From IMG/VR virus record IMGVR_UViG_3300010400_000033, positions 1 through 40,233 of that record: a stretch of DNA of 40,233 nucleotides. One strand, 5' to 3'. Positions 1 through 6,295 of the stretch are shown here, piece after piece (the first letter of the stretch is position 1; each line of letters begins with the position of its first letter). The notes below the pieces were generated by a model, which did not search any database, was not told the DNA's origin, and saw only the letters and a program-made list of their open reading frames with translations. The position numbers were made by a program, and so were the translations under genes. Source of the DNA: a virus.

Positions 1-1
1 A

Positions 2-130
2 ACTTGGATCGGACTCTATGACGACGACCGACTCAGGATTGTAAAAGCTTGTAAGAAGCTTCGTTCCATTTCACAAAGTGAATTCGGACGACTGGCTATT
101 CTAGAGAAACTTGAGAGCCTGGGGTGTTAA
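2..130 (+). CDS. Ribbon-helix-helix regulator, C-terminal part (gene crosses the window ends)
   Basis: The frame is open from base 2 to the TAA at 128-130 and continues exactly from the ATG at 40214, giving a 49-residue protein across the junction. The joined product has the CopG/Arc-type layout: a short beta strand (TWIGLYDDDRL), helix 1 (RLRIVKACKKL), a turn (RSIS) and helix 2 (QSEFGRLAILEKLESLG). Such proteins usually bind operator DNA as dimers and often repress their own promoter. It is the first gene of the rightward block and lies behind a large inverted repeat. Continuity across the ends is the best evidence that the molecule is circular. Confidence 0.75.
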   Translation, partial: TWIGLYDDDRLRIVKACKKLRSISQSEFGRLAILEKLESLGC

Positions 131-235
131 GGAACTTTTAATGTATCTTAATTCTACTCACGTACACATTACTTAGTCAATAGTTTTAACTATATTTTAA
201 TGCTTATTAAATTTATTAAGTTATAATTAATATTT
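131..235 (+). promoter_or_regulatory. AT-rich intergenic stretch with a -10 box
   Basis: No gene is seen here. The stretch is almost entirely A/T and carries a perfect TATAAT at 222-227, only 8 bases before the ATG at 236, so a transcript from it would have almost no 5' leader. No good -35 is visible. It may be a weak or activator-dependent promoter for the small membrane genes that follow. Confidence 0.4.
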
Positions 236-331
236 ATGCAAACTCTTCGTTTTTCATTGGCTCTGCTGGGATTGCTCTTAGTACCTATCATTTATGCGTA
301 TTTGAGTATTGCTTTACGCCTTTATTTTTAA
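236..331 (+). CDS. Small single-span membrane protein (31 aa)
   Basis: A 31-residue ORF that is nearly all hydrophobic, with one transmembrane segment from about residue 7 to 26 and an N-terminal Arg that suggests the start of an inner-membrane anchor. It starts 8 bases after a TATAAT box and ends 3 bases before the next gene. I do not recognise a family. Small early phage membrane proteins often modify the host envelope or block superinfection, but nothing in the sequence proves that here. Confidence 0.45.
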   Translation: MQTLRFSLALLGLLLVPIIYAYLSIALRLYF

Positions 332-334
332 GAC

Positions 335-517
335 ATGAGTTCCTCTGGAAAAAGTTGGCTCTATAGTCTATTAGGAAATGTAACTATTTTTTATATACTA
401 TTTATTAAAGATTTTTTAGGAGAAGGGGGAATTGGAGGATTCTTTGCGCGCAGTGCTTTAAGTGCGTGTGTTTGGATATTTTTAATGTGGACCTACGATT
501 TACTTTCCTCCAAATGA
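335..517 (+). CDS. Small membrane protein (60 aa)
   Basis: A 60-residue protein with two hydrophobic stretches (about residues 9-26 and 37-55) separated by a Gly-rich turn (GEGGIGG). It ends in a TGA that overlaps the ATG of the next gene (ATGA at 514-517), pointing to translational coupling. It belongs to a run of three consecutive small membrane proteins at the head of the rightward block. Family and function not recognised. Confidence 0.5.
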   Translation: MSSSGKSWLYSLLGNVTIFYILFIKDFLGEGGIGGFFARSALSACVWIFLMWTYDLLSSK

Positions 518-756
518 CCTCTTTTCAAGTCTTTAATGTAAAACCTATGAATTCATACCTTAGATTTAAAATGATTTTCCGTATAATTCTCTGTGTTTTG
601 TTTTCCCCGGCCATTTTAATTGCTGCTATTTTTATAACTTTTTTTGATGATTTTAACTTTTCCGGGGAATTATATCGACGTACTCCTCAAAACTGGAAAG
701 AATGGAAAGATTGCTTTTTGTGGGTAATTGAAACTTTTTTATTTGGTGAAAAATGA
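514..756 (+). CDS. Small membrane protein (80 aa)
   Basis: The start at 514 is chosen because its ATG overlaps the TGA of the previous gene; an internal ATG at 547 is an alternative. A strong transmembrane segment (FRIILCVLFSPAILIAAIFI) is followed by an acidic, Trp-rich tail (NWKEWKDCFLW). The stop overlaps the next start (ATGA at 753-756). Unknown function, probably made together with its neighbours. Confidence 0.5.
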   Translation: MTSFQVFNVKPMNSYLRFKMIFRIILCVLFSPAILIAAIFITFFDDFNFSGELYRRTPQNWKEWKDCFLWVIETFLFGEK

Positions 757-866
757 GCGAAGACCAAATCCAGCAATGGTTTATCGATTATCAACAAGAA
801 GTATCTGACTGGAGAAATGATCTCCTGTCTGAGCAAAGGGAAGACGTAAAACGATATAGTGATTAA
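753..866 (+). CDS. Hypothetical small acidic protein (37 aa)
   Basis: A 37-residue ORF that starts within the stop of the upstream gene (ATGA) and ends 23 bases before the ssDNA-annealing candidate. It is hydrophilic, rich in Gln, Asp and Trp, and probably one amphipathic helix. No family recognised; support comes from the overlapping start and tight packing. Confidence 0.4.
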   Translation: MSEDQIQQWFIDYQQEVSDWRNDLLSEQREDVKRYSD

Positions 867-889
867 ATTTTTCTTTCTTTTTCCTCTCT

Positions 890-1474
890 ATGTCAGATTC
901 TCCCGACAAGTCTCTAAAATCAAAGGCGATTAAAGTACAAGGAGGGAAACAATATGTCCTTGTGGCCGATCGCGTGATCTTTTTTAATGAGACTTATCCG
1001 CAAGGCTGTATTCAGACTGAAATAGCTAAATGGGAAGGCGATATGATCGTAATTAAGGCCACGGCCTACCCAGATGGTCTTGGTGGGAGGTTCTTTACCG
1101 GCTTCGCTCAGGAAATCAGTGGGACTGGCACGGTGAACAAAACCTCAGCTCTAGAAAATGCGGAAACTTCGGCTGTGGGAAGATGTCTCGCCTTTATGGG
1201 AATAGGAGTTATTGACTCTATTGCTTCGGTAGATGAGATCAACAAAGCAAAAAATCGTACCCCAGTGCAAGATGATATGCCTTCGCTTGACTATCCGGCT
1301 GTTGAATACAAAGCTTCTTGTAAGAAATGCGGTCTCGAAGGATTAGCTACTGAGCTTAGTAAGGCTACAGCTTACGGTGCGAAATTCCGCTTGAACTGTG
1401 AGTGCGGCCAGGTGAACTGGTTAGCACAAAAAGATGTCCAACAAACTCTTTCTAAAGAAGATGGAAATAGCTGA
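890..1474 (+). CDS. Putative Rad52/ERF-like ssDNA-annealing protein with C-terminal zinc ribbon
   Basis: A 194-residue protein. Residues 20-110 form a compact domain ending in the motif NKTSALENAETSAVGRCLAF, which resembles the conserved helix seen in ERF/Sak-type phage single-strand annealing proteins and related unnamed phage families. The C-terminal third carries CxxC pairs (CKKCG near residue 144, CECG near 181), a zinc ribbon. Annealing proteins coat phage ssDNA and promote recombination and recombination-dependent replication. The gene is preceded by a long U/C tract (866-889) instead of a Shine-Dalgarno site and overlaps a coiled-coil partner gene. The family link is from motif memory and could be wrong; a plain ssDNA-binding role is the main alternative. 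Confidence 0.5.
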   Translation: MSDSPDKSLKSKAIKVQGGKQYVLVADRVIFFNETYPQGCIQTEIAKWEGDMIVIKATAYPDGLGGRFFTGFAQEISGTGTVNKTSALENAETSAVGRCLAFMGIGVIDSIASVDEINKAKNRTPVQDDMPSLDYPAVEYKASCKKCGLEGLATELSKATAYGAKFRLNCECGQVNWLAQKDVQQTLSKEDGNS

Positions 1475-1823
1475 TATTCAACAACGGCTCCGCGATCTTC
1501 CGCATGATATTCAAAAAGCCGGAGAAAAGTACGCTGAAGACAAGGCAGATTTAGAATTCAAGGAAGACATGAAAAAGGCCGTATTAGCGAAGAGAATGAT
1601 GGAGGTGGCTAAATCTTTCAAGGAGAAGAAAGAAAACGCCTCAGAATGGAAGATTCGGTTCATAGCGGAGGCAGATGATGTGTACACGATGTTCCTAGAG
1701 GAACTTAGGGCGAGTCGGGAGAGGTCTTTAAAATCGCAAGTTCGGTATAACGCTTTGCAAACTGAATTTGAAGCAATCCGCTCACTCTCCGCCTTGGAGA
1801 AAGCTATGACTAAAAACTTATGA
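1461..1823 (+). CDS. Coiled-coil protein, probable partner of the annealing protein
   Basis: Start chosen at the ATG at 1461, which overlaps the upstream gene by 14 bases; an upstream in-frame start would add nine residues. The 120-residue product is almost wholly charged helix (Lys/Glu/Arg with heptad-like hydrophobics), with no Cys. Phage recombination operons often pair an annealing protein with a small helical protein that helps host SSB binding or nuclease loading; this is inference from position only. Confidence 0.55.
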   Translation: MEIADIQQRLRDLPHDIQKAGEKYAEDKADLEFKEDMKKAVLAKRMMEVAKSFKEKKENASEWKIRFIAEADDVYTMFLEELRASRERSLKSQVRYNALQTEFEAIRSLSALEKAMTKNL

Positions 1824-1854
1824 GAGCAGAGATTCTTAAATTTCAAGGATTACA

Positions 1855-2007
1855 ATGAACAGAAAAGAAATAATCAAAGCACTTGAAATGGAAATATCTG
1901 TGAAGGAAAAAGTGAAGAAAAAAGGATTTCGTATGGAAGAGTGGTATGACTGGTATATTGCAGGACTCAGAACGGCCTTAAATCTTTTAAAATCTAAAAG
2001 CCAATGA
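1855..2007 (+). CDS. Hypothetical small protein (50 aa)
   Basis: ORF of 50 residues with two Lys-rich amphipathic helices around an aromatic centre (EEWYDWYIAGLR). Its TGA overlaps the ATG of the next gene (2004-2007), which supports expression. No family recognised. Confidence 0.45.
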   Translation: MNRKEIIKALEMEISVKEKVKKKGFRMEEWYDWYIAGLRTALNLLKSKSQ

Positions 2008-2168
2008 ATTGCGATCTTTGCGGGAAAAAACTTCTGGCTCACGAAACATGGCTTAAAAGACTCCAAAAAGTAAATGGAAAATTCGTAGAAATAGATATTT
2101 ATGTTCATGAGAATTGCGCCAAAGACAATGGATTACTTAAAAATTACACTTTAGAAGATAATGACTGA
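2004..2168 (+). CDS. Small zinc-finger-like protein (54 aa)
   Basis: Begins MNCDLCGKKL and carries a later HENC pair, a CxxC-x(n)-HxxC pattern consistent with one zinc site. It overlaps both neighbours (ATGA at 2004, and the next gene starts at 2161 inside it). Such short zinc modules are common in phage early regions; the specific role is unknown. Confidence 0.5.
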   Translation: MNCDLCGKKLLAHETWLKRLQKVNGKFVEIDIYVHENCAKDNGLLKNYTLEDND

Positions 2169-2523
2169 TCTCTCTACTCTCTCCGGCCAAATCTATGAAT
2201 GCCTCTTATGGTATCCTGAGACCAGAGTAGGCGGGAAAGTATTCTTTCAGAAGTTCATGGAAATATACTATCCTGAGAGAGATTTCAGTACTTTACCATT
2301 TGATGTGCAGAGTATTGGCAGGCTACAAAGGAATGAACAGAAAAAAGACCGTGATAGTGGTGAGAATAAGATCCAGCCACCCAAAGATATTAAATTAGAG
2401 CACGCTCATAAAGAGATGATGAGTCATACAACATATAGACGTCCACGAAATTTTGATTCGCAAGGAAATCCGACCCTTTTTCCTATTTCTCCTCCACCTT
2501 ATGCTCAAGAATCGCGGTATTAA
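2161..2523 (+). CDS. Hypothetical protein (120 aa)
   Basis: A 120-residue protein with an ordered N-terminal half (aromatic-rich, VGGKVFFQKFMEIYYPER) and a basic, Pro-rich C-terminal tail (RRPRNF and SPPPYAQ). It overlaps the upstream zinc-finger gene by 8 bases and the downstream gene by 23 bases in another frame. No catalytic motif recognised. Confidence 0.5.
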   Translation: MTDLSTLSGQIYECLLWYPETRVGGKVFFQKFMEIYYPERDFSTLPFDVQSIGRLQRNEQKKDRDSGENKIQPPKDIKLEHAHKEMMSHTTYRRPRNFDSQGNPTLFPISPPPYAQESRY

Positions 2524-2770
2524 AGAGTTTACGAAAATAATCTGGGATTTGTATTTAGAAATTAAAAAGTCCTCGCATCAAGAGCTGCTCATTGATGATA
2601 TTCTTGAGAAAATACGCTATGCCCACAAAGAATTCCTAGAAAGTTTGCACGGATCAGAAAAAACCGCTTATGAATCGGCGCGATCAAGATTTAATCGGGA
2701 AATTCGGGAAGTCTATGCGATTAAAAATGGCAGAGGATTGACAAAGAAGGAATTCATTAACTCTTGGTAA
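2501..2770 (+). CDS. Hypothetical helical protein (89 aa)
   Basis: The ATG at 2501 is preferred over an earlier start at 2453 because it follows a pyrimidine tract (TTTCTCCTCCACCTT), the signal seen before many starts in this genome. The product is helical and charged with a Lys/Arg-rich C-terminus, plausibly nucleic-acid binding. No family recognised. Confidence 0.5.
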   Translation: MLKNRGIKEFTKIIWDLYLEIKKSSHQELLIDDILEKIRYAHKEFLESLHGSEKTAYESARSRFNREIREVYAIKNGRGLTKKEFINSW

Positions 2771-2796
2771 GTTTTATTCTCTGTAATGAAGAATGT

Positions 2797-2940
2797 ATGA
2801 AGACAATTCAGAACCAAATATTTTGGGGGATTATGATTTTACTGGGATTGCTTAATCCTGAAAAATCTTTATTTCGGTGGATTGTAATTTTTATTGAGTG
2901 CTTAATTTTTATTTATTTTTCATTTAAAAAAACAGAATAA
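2797..2940 (+). CDS. Small two-span membrane protein (47 aa)
   Basis: A 47-residue ORF with two hydrophobic segments (about residues 8-20 and 28-43) separated by a short polar loop containing an Arg, ending in KKTE. An overlapping ATG at 2786 gives only a four-codon frame, so 2797 is the start. Function unknown; the layout would fit a host-envelope modifier. Confidence 0.4.
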   Translation: MKTIQNQIFWGIMILLGLLNPEKSLFRWIVIFIECLIFIYFSFKKTE

Positions 2941-2960
2941 ATTCTATAATATCACATCTC

Positions 2961-3131
2961 ATGCCCCATCTTGATATAGCTCCTGTTGGCGAAGACGTAA
3001 TTCAAGAGCATCTACTTGCCTTGAGATCTCAAGAACAAACGATTCTCTCCAGGAGACTCGTTAATATCATACAGCTGAGAGATCTTCGCGCAGAGATAGA
3101 AAGATGGCTTCTACTTTTAGATCAAAAATAA
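2961..3131 (+). CDS. Hypothetical helical protein (56 aa), last gene of rightward block
   Basis: A 56-residue, helix-rich protein with regularly spaced Leu and Arg, possibly a short coiled coil. The stop codon runs straight into the A-rich flank of the bidirectional terminator at 3131-3170. No family recognised. Confidence 0.45.
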   Translation: MPHLDIAPVGEDVIQEHLLALRSQEQTILSRRLVNIIQLRDLRAEIERWLLLLDQK

Positions 3132-3170
3132 AAAGAACCCCATAAGGACGGAACCTTATAGGGGGCTTTT
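3131..3170. terminator. Bidirectional rho-independent terminator
   Basis: An inverted repeat (ACCCCATAAGG / CCTTATAGGGGG around a short loop) is flanked by an A-rich run on the left and TTTT on the right, so it can stop rightward transcription after 3131 and leftward transcription after the endolysin gene. It sits exactly between two converging blocks. Confidence 0.8.
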
Positions 3171-3229
3171 CGTAGTGACTACTAGTAGAGAACCCCTCAT
3201 CTTTGAGAGATTGAGGACAAATTGATCAT

Positions 3230-3257
3230 ACCATTTTGTCGACATTAGCAAAATGGT
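3230..3257 (-). terminator. Hairpin just downstream of the endolysin gene
   Basis: A perfect 9-bp inverted repeat (ACCATTTTG / CAAAATGGT, 10-base loop) begins 4 bases after the endolysin stop on the leftward transcript. The U-run after it is poor, so it may protect the 3' end or act with a second hairpin (TCCTCA/TGAGGG near 3195-3217) and the terminator at 3131. Confidence 0.45.
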
Positions 3258-3260
3258 CTT

Positions 3261-3761
3261 CTACAAAAACACTTTCAAATCTTCATTACAATCATGCAGC
3301 GCTAATCTGGCAGCTTCAGTACCCTGGAATTGATAAAGCTTATTCCAATTCTCGGAATTATCTTGCATGATCTGATCAATGAGCGCTTTATCGGGCTTAG
3401 GAATTTGCACCTTCTTGATCTCAAAATGCGGTTTATCTTGCTTATAGAGACCGTAAAGCCATTGCAGTCCCAGTTTATTCGCATCCGCTGCTACGGCGTT
3501 CCAAGGAGCAATATCTGTAGGATATGGAACTGGCCCTTTAAAACATATATCAAAAGCCACTCCATCTTGATGATTGGAATGTTTCACCCAAGTAACTATG
3601 GGGCCTGGTGTTGTACGCCCCTGTGCGTAGAGTTCGGCTTGCCTTTCCGCAGTTCTAAGGGTTTCAGTCAAGCGAATCTCAGGATGTAATCTGAGCAGTT
3701 CTAAACACGCCTCCTTTACCGGAGACTTAAGTTGTTGAGGATCATTTATGACAGAGCTCAT
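3261..3761 (-). CDS. Endolysin, M15-family L,D- or D,D-carboxypeptidase
   Basis: A 166-residue protein with the M15 (VanY/T5 endolysin-like) signature: TETLRTAERQAELYAQGRT near residues 32-50, the zinc motif HSNHQDGVAFD with H64 and D71 as ligands, and DKPHFE supplying D109 and H112. The fold removes or cuts stem peptides in peptidoglycan. About 50 residues after the catalytic part could bind the cell wall. There is no signal peptide, so release depends on a holin from the adjacent cassette. The ATG overlaps the stop of the upstream gene (3758-3761). It is the last gene of the lysis operon. Confidence 0.88.
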   Translation of the reverse strand: MSSVINDPQQLKSPVKEACLELLRLHPEIRLTETLRTAERQAELYAQGRTTPGPIVTWVKHSNHQDGVAFDICFKGPVPYPTDIAPWNAVAADANKLGLQWLYGLYKQDKPHFEIKKVQIPKPDKALIDQIMQDNSENWNKLYQFQGTEAARLALHDCNEDLKVFL

Positions 3762-3904
3762 GCAAGTTTTAAAAATTCTTCTACCGTATAAAACACCATT
3801 TTTTCAGGATGTTTTCTCATTTCTTCAGCTTCTTTCAGTGCCTTTCGTAAATCTTCAGTAGGTTCAAATTCATGTATGGTGCCGTATTCGTCCATGATCT
3901 CCAT
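3758..3904 (-). CDS. Hypothetical small acidic protein (48 aa)
   Basis: A 48-residue charged protein of two predicted helices (EDLRKALKEAEEMRK and VEEFLKLA). It ends in a TGA overlapping the endolysin ATG, so the two are probably translationally coupled. No family recognised. Confidence 0.5.
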   Translation of the reverse strand: MEIMDEYGTIHEFEPTEDLRKALKEAEEMRKHPEKMVFYTVEEFLKLA

Positions 3905-4076
3905 GATGCAAACGATAATACCAACGCCATGCTCTCACCTTTTTACAGAGAAAGTCAAATTCCATGATCACGCTTAACAGGCTCCAGCCTATTACTGCTA
4001 ACCAATAGTTATTGATACAGAAGATAAAAGGATTAAGCCCTTCCGGTACTCCGACGAGCAACTTTGCCTTGTCCAC
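3870..4076 (-). CDS. Possible small membrane protein (68 aa or shorter)
   Basis: Open frame with one hydrophobic span (NNYWLAVIGWSLLSVI). It overlaps both neighbours in other frames, and its only upstream starts are GTG or TTG. It fills a 128-base gap between two better supported genes in a region where every neighbour is a small membrane protein. A spurious frame is possible. Confidence 0.3.
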   Translation of the reverse strand: MDKAKLLVGVPEGLNPFIFCINNYWLAVIGWSLLSVIMEFDFLCKKVRAWRWYYRLHHGDHGRIRHHT

Positions 4077-4182
4077 GAGGATAAGGAATCGGTGCTTTTG
4101 GATAATTCGTTTTTACTAAAGTAATAACTTTGCCGGTGTTTTTATTGAGCAACTTCACTTTGCTTACAATCGGACGTGCCAT
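4033..4182 (-). CDS. Hypothetical small basic protein (49 aa)
   Basis: A 49-residue, very basic protein (KVKLLNKNTGKVITLVKTN then GQGKVARRSTGRA) with no acidic residues. Its first residues are read from the same DNA as the end of the upstream gene (overlap 4142-4182). Basic C-terminus suggests nucleic-acid or membrane-surface binding; no family recognised. Confidence 0.45.
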   Translation of the reverse strand: MARPIVSKVKLLNKNTGKVITLVKTNYPKAPIPYPRGQGKVARRSTGRA

Positions 4183-4297
4183 ATAAACATAAAGAGTTAA
4201 AAGCTTTATCCATATTATACACTTTTACTGAAATAAAAACCTCAAGAGCGAAAATCCCTAAAAGGATTATGCCGAGAAGTACATAGACAAGCTTCAT
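4142..4297 (-). CDS. Small single-span membrane protein (51 aa)
   Basis: Start at 4297 because the ATG overlaps the upstream TGA (ATGA). N-terminal transmembrane segment (KLVYVLLGIILLGIFALEVF), then a polar tail with two Cys (LCLYGTSDCKQ) that would face the outside if the N-terminus is in the cytoplasm, compatible with a disulfide. Part of the lysis cassette; could be a spanin-like or antiholin-like element, unproven. Confidence 0.5.
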   Translation of the reverse strand: MKLVYVLLGIILLGIFALEVFISVKVYNMDKAFNSLCLYGTSDCKQSEVAQ

Positions 4298-4557
4298 TTT
4301 GGCATTAGAAAGGAAACAGTATGCTTGCAACTCATATCAGCAGGATTCACGAAACATTTGATTTCGTCAAGTTTTTCATTTATAATTCCGCGATTTTCTG
4401 GCGCTACTTTTAAAGTATTCCAAAGATCAAAGATAAGATGCCCTGATTTGACGAGAAGAATGGTAATAAGTAGTCCAATACACCAATATAACAATTTACG
4501 TGTCTTTTTATGAGCCTCTAGAGAAGTTTTTAAAGCAAGGGTAAGTGGATCTGTCAT
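4294..4557 (-). CDS. Single-span membrane protein (87 aa), lysis cassette
   Basis: Polar, basic N-terminus (about 20 residues), a transmembrane helix (LLYWCIGLLITILLVKSGHL) and a long outside-type domain containing two Cys (IKCFVNPADMSCKH). The arrangement N-in, one TM, soluble C-terminal domain recalls inner-membrane spanins, but family similarity was not recognised. Coupled to neighbours by ATGA overlaps at both ends. Confidence 0.5.
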   Translation of the reverse strand: MTDPLTLALKTSLEAHKKTRKLLYWCIGLLITILLVKSGHLIFDLWNTLKVAPENRGIINEKLDEIKCFVNPADMSCKHTVSFLMPK

Positions 4558-4775
4558 TTGGAAAATAAAAATGCAATGCTAGAAAAGAAATCACTGTCTG
4601 GATGCCTAATAGTATTATATAAAAGTTTTGTAGAAAGAAATATGGAAAGCAAGATAAGACTGTATCCGATAAGCTGCACCCACCAAGGCAAGACTTTTTT
4701 CTTAGCGTTCTCTTTTTGAAGTGCAAGGATCTGAAGAATAACCTCATCCGATGGCTTCTTTTTTTCCTCTATCAT
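4554..4775 (-). CDS. Single-span membrane protein (73 aa), lysis cassette
   Basis: N-terminal charged helix (EEKKKPSDEVILQILALQKENAKKK broken across residues 3-27), then a transmembrane segment around WVQLIGYSLILLSIFLSTKLL and a short tail. The lysine-rich end just before the membrane span predicts a cytoplasmic N-terminus. Start and stop both overlap the adjacent genes. Confidence 0.5.
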   Translation of the reverse strand: MIEEKKKPSDEVILQILALQKENAKKKVLPWWVQLIGYSLILLSIFLSTKLLYNTIRHPDSDFFSSIAFLFSK

Positions 4776-4954
4776 GATGAACGAAAATAAAGAGTGACGA
4801 ATAGCAAGAGGGCGGATATTAACAATCCAAAGATTGAATTTCGATAGAATTTATTAGATTCCTTGAGTTCGCTAATGCTTTTCTCCTGGTATTTGCAGAG
4901 TTCTTCGAGAGCAATGATTCTGCCAAGAAGTTCTTGGTTATCGTTTCGAGACAT
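4772..4954 (-). CDS. Small coiled-coil plus membrane-anchor protein (60 aa)
   Basis: Residues 6-36 form a short coiled coil (LLGRIIALEELCKYQEKSI region) followed by one C-terminal transmembrane span (FGLLISALLLFVTLYF). Overlaps its downstream neighbour by ATGA and is separated by 22 bases from the holin-like gene upstream. Confidence 0.5.
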   Translation of the reverse strand: MSRNDNQELLGRIIALEELCKYQEKSISELKESNKFYRNSIFGLLISALLLFVTLYFRSS

Positions 4955-4976
4955 TTCATTATATCACAGAATAAGG

Positions 4977-5291
4977 TTAAAGATTTGGAGTCTCTGTCGA
5001 GACATTTGCTGGTGTATCATTAGGCGTAGTTGTTTGCGAAGAAGTGGTCACAGTAGAAGTACTTCCAGAAGCCGCTCCTGGTGTTACCGTGACCGAGCCT
5101 GGATTGGACTGGCCTTTTCCAAAATAATAAGAAAACACTGCTACAATAATATTCCCAAAGAGAATCACAAGCGGCAGAGTTATTTTCTCGTTATCGAGAT
5201 TTTTCAAAACTATTACCGTAACGATAATACAAAGATTCAGTGAAAACATTAATAAAACAAGCTTTGTTGCCGATTGCAGGTGTTTCCACAT
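4977..5291 (-). CDS. Holin-like two-span membrane protein (104 aa)
   Basis: The ATG at 5291 is used because an upstream GTG at 5312 would lie before the transcription start expected from the promoter at 5313-5340. Two transmembrane segments (about residues 10-29 and 40-58) are joined by a short charged loop, followed by a 45-residue Ser/Thr/Pro-rich tail. Size, topology and position as the first gene of the cassette that ends in the endolysin fit a class II holin; no family was recognised. Confidence 0.5.
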   Translation of the reverse strand: MWKHLQSATKLVLLMFSLNLCIIVTVIVLKNLDNEKITLPLVILFGNIIVAVFSYYFGKGQSNPGSVTVTPGAASGSTSTVTTSSQTTTPNDTPANVSTETPNL

Positions 5292-5312
5292 ATGACGAAA
5301 GAAATTGCTCAC

Positions 5313-5340
5313 ATTGTAGCAATCCCTTGTGGTCTGTAAA
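5313..5340 (-). promoter_or_regulatory. Lysis-cassette promoter (extended -10)
   Basis: On the minus strand TTTACA (5335-5340) and TACAAT (5313-5318) are 16 bases apart, and TGC lies directly before TACAAT, an extended -10. It would start transcription near 5306, 15 bases before the holin-like ATG. It gives the lysis genes a promoter separate from the structural operon. Confidence 0.7.
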
Positions 5341-5377
5341 GTTTTTTACCTACTAGTAGTTTAATATATGTTAAGTC

Positions 5378-5563
5378 TTAAAACTTCACCTTCGAAGCCA
5401 TATTGAGAACATTTTGAATACTTCCCAATGCACTCGCTAAATATTCAATTTGATTTTTCATTGTGCCATTCTCTCTTTGAAGTCGCGCCAGTTCTGGTTC
5501 TTGCATTGGCTTATCGAGTGAATCGGTCTTAGCAACTTCAGGAGTAGGAACTTCTTTCGTCAT
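5378..5563 (-). CDS. Small coiled-coil protein (61 aa)
   Basis: Pro/Glu-rich N-terminus, then a short coiled coil (LARLQRENGTMKNQIEYLAS) and a hydrophobic end. The start overlaps the upstream stop (ATGA, 5560-5563). It is the last gene of the structural operon before the lysis promoter. Function unknown. Confidence 0.5.
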   Translation of the reverse strand: MTKEVPTPEVAKTDSLDKPMQEPELARLQRENGTMKNQIEYLASALGSIQNVLNMASKVKF

Positions 5564-5892
5564 GGCAGTAAAGCATAAAGCGCCCCCTTTATAGCAGAAA
5601 ACTTTTCAATTGTAAAGATGGTTATCAATAATACCAAAATAATTGAAATCAGAATTGTAAACTTTACAATTGCTGACTTTGGAATTCGTAAGACGTTCGC
5701 CGAGAACTTTCCTTTTATTGCTTGGGCAATGTGCAAATAGTTCTGCGAGAATCCCTTGGCAAAACCTACCACCTTAATATTCTCTTCGTCTTCTATTTGA
5801 ACTTCTTTCATCCAGCCAGGTAGATTCCCAGAGTCTCTTGCTTCAACAAGTATAAGGCTGCCTTCTTTGACTGACTCTTCAATGTTTTCCAC
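5560..5892 (-). CDS. Membrane-anchored hypothetical protein (110 aa)
   Basis: Soluble beta-rich N-terminal part of about 75 residues (VEARDSGNLPGWMKEVQI) and one transmembrane span near the end (FTILISIILVLLITIFTI) with a short tail. Overlaps both neighbours (8 bases into the upstream gene). Function unknown. Confidence 0.5.
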   Translation of the reverse strand: MENIEESVKEGSLILVEARDSGNLPGWMKEVQIEDEENIKVVGFAKGFSQNYLHIAQAIKGKFSANVLRIPKSAIVKFTILISIILVLLITIFTIEKFSAIKGALYALLP

Positions 5893-6295
5893 TAAAAGAC
5901 GTAAAAGGAACGCCGGGGTTTGTAGATAGCTCTACGTTCGCCCAATCGAATAAATCATTCGGTGGTTTCTTATCCTTTAAGTATTTTGTGATTATAAACT
6001 GTATAAAAGTTCGTGCCGTGGGATTAGAAGGGCCAGCATAAATTGCCGTCTCAAAATAATCAATATAATCCTGATCCTTTATTATAACTGTAAGAACTGG
6101 GGAAATTGGCAAAACCGCTTGCCCGGAAATATAGTCCTCATAAGCAGTGGCGCTTTCCCAGAGATATGCTCTTGCTTCCACCCTCTTTCCTGGCGTAAAT
6201 TCACTCTTTACTACTCCAAGGATTGCGTTATTTACCGGTCGACGCGAACCATCATCATACGGAAAGCCATCCATTAATTGTAAATATGCGGTCAT
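5879..6295 (-). CDS. Hypothetical protein following the tail-fibre gene (138 aa)
   Basis: A 138-residue soluble protein, beta-rich at first (NNAILGVVKSEFTPGKRVEAR) then helical (YIDYFETAIYAG). It is coupled to the fibre gene by ATGA (6292-6295). A role in fibre assembly or attachment is suggested only by position. Confidence 0.45.
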   Translation of the reverse strand: MTAYLQLMDGFPYDDGSRRPVNNAILGVVKSEFTPGKRVEARAYLWESATAYEDYISGQAVLPISPVLTVIIKDQDYIDYFETAIYAGPSNPTARTFIQFIITKYLKDKKPPNDLFDWANVELSTNPGVPFTSFSGKH

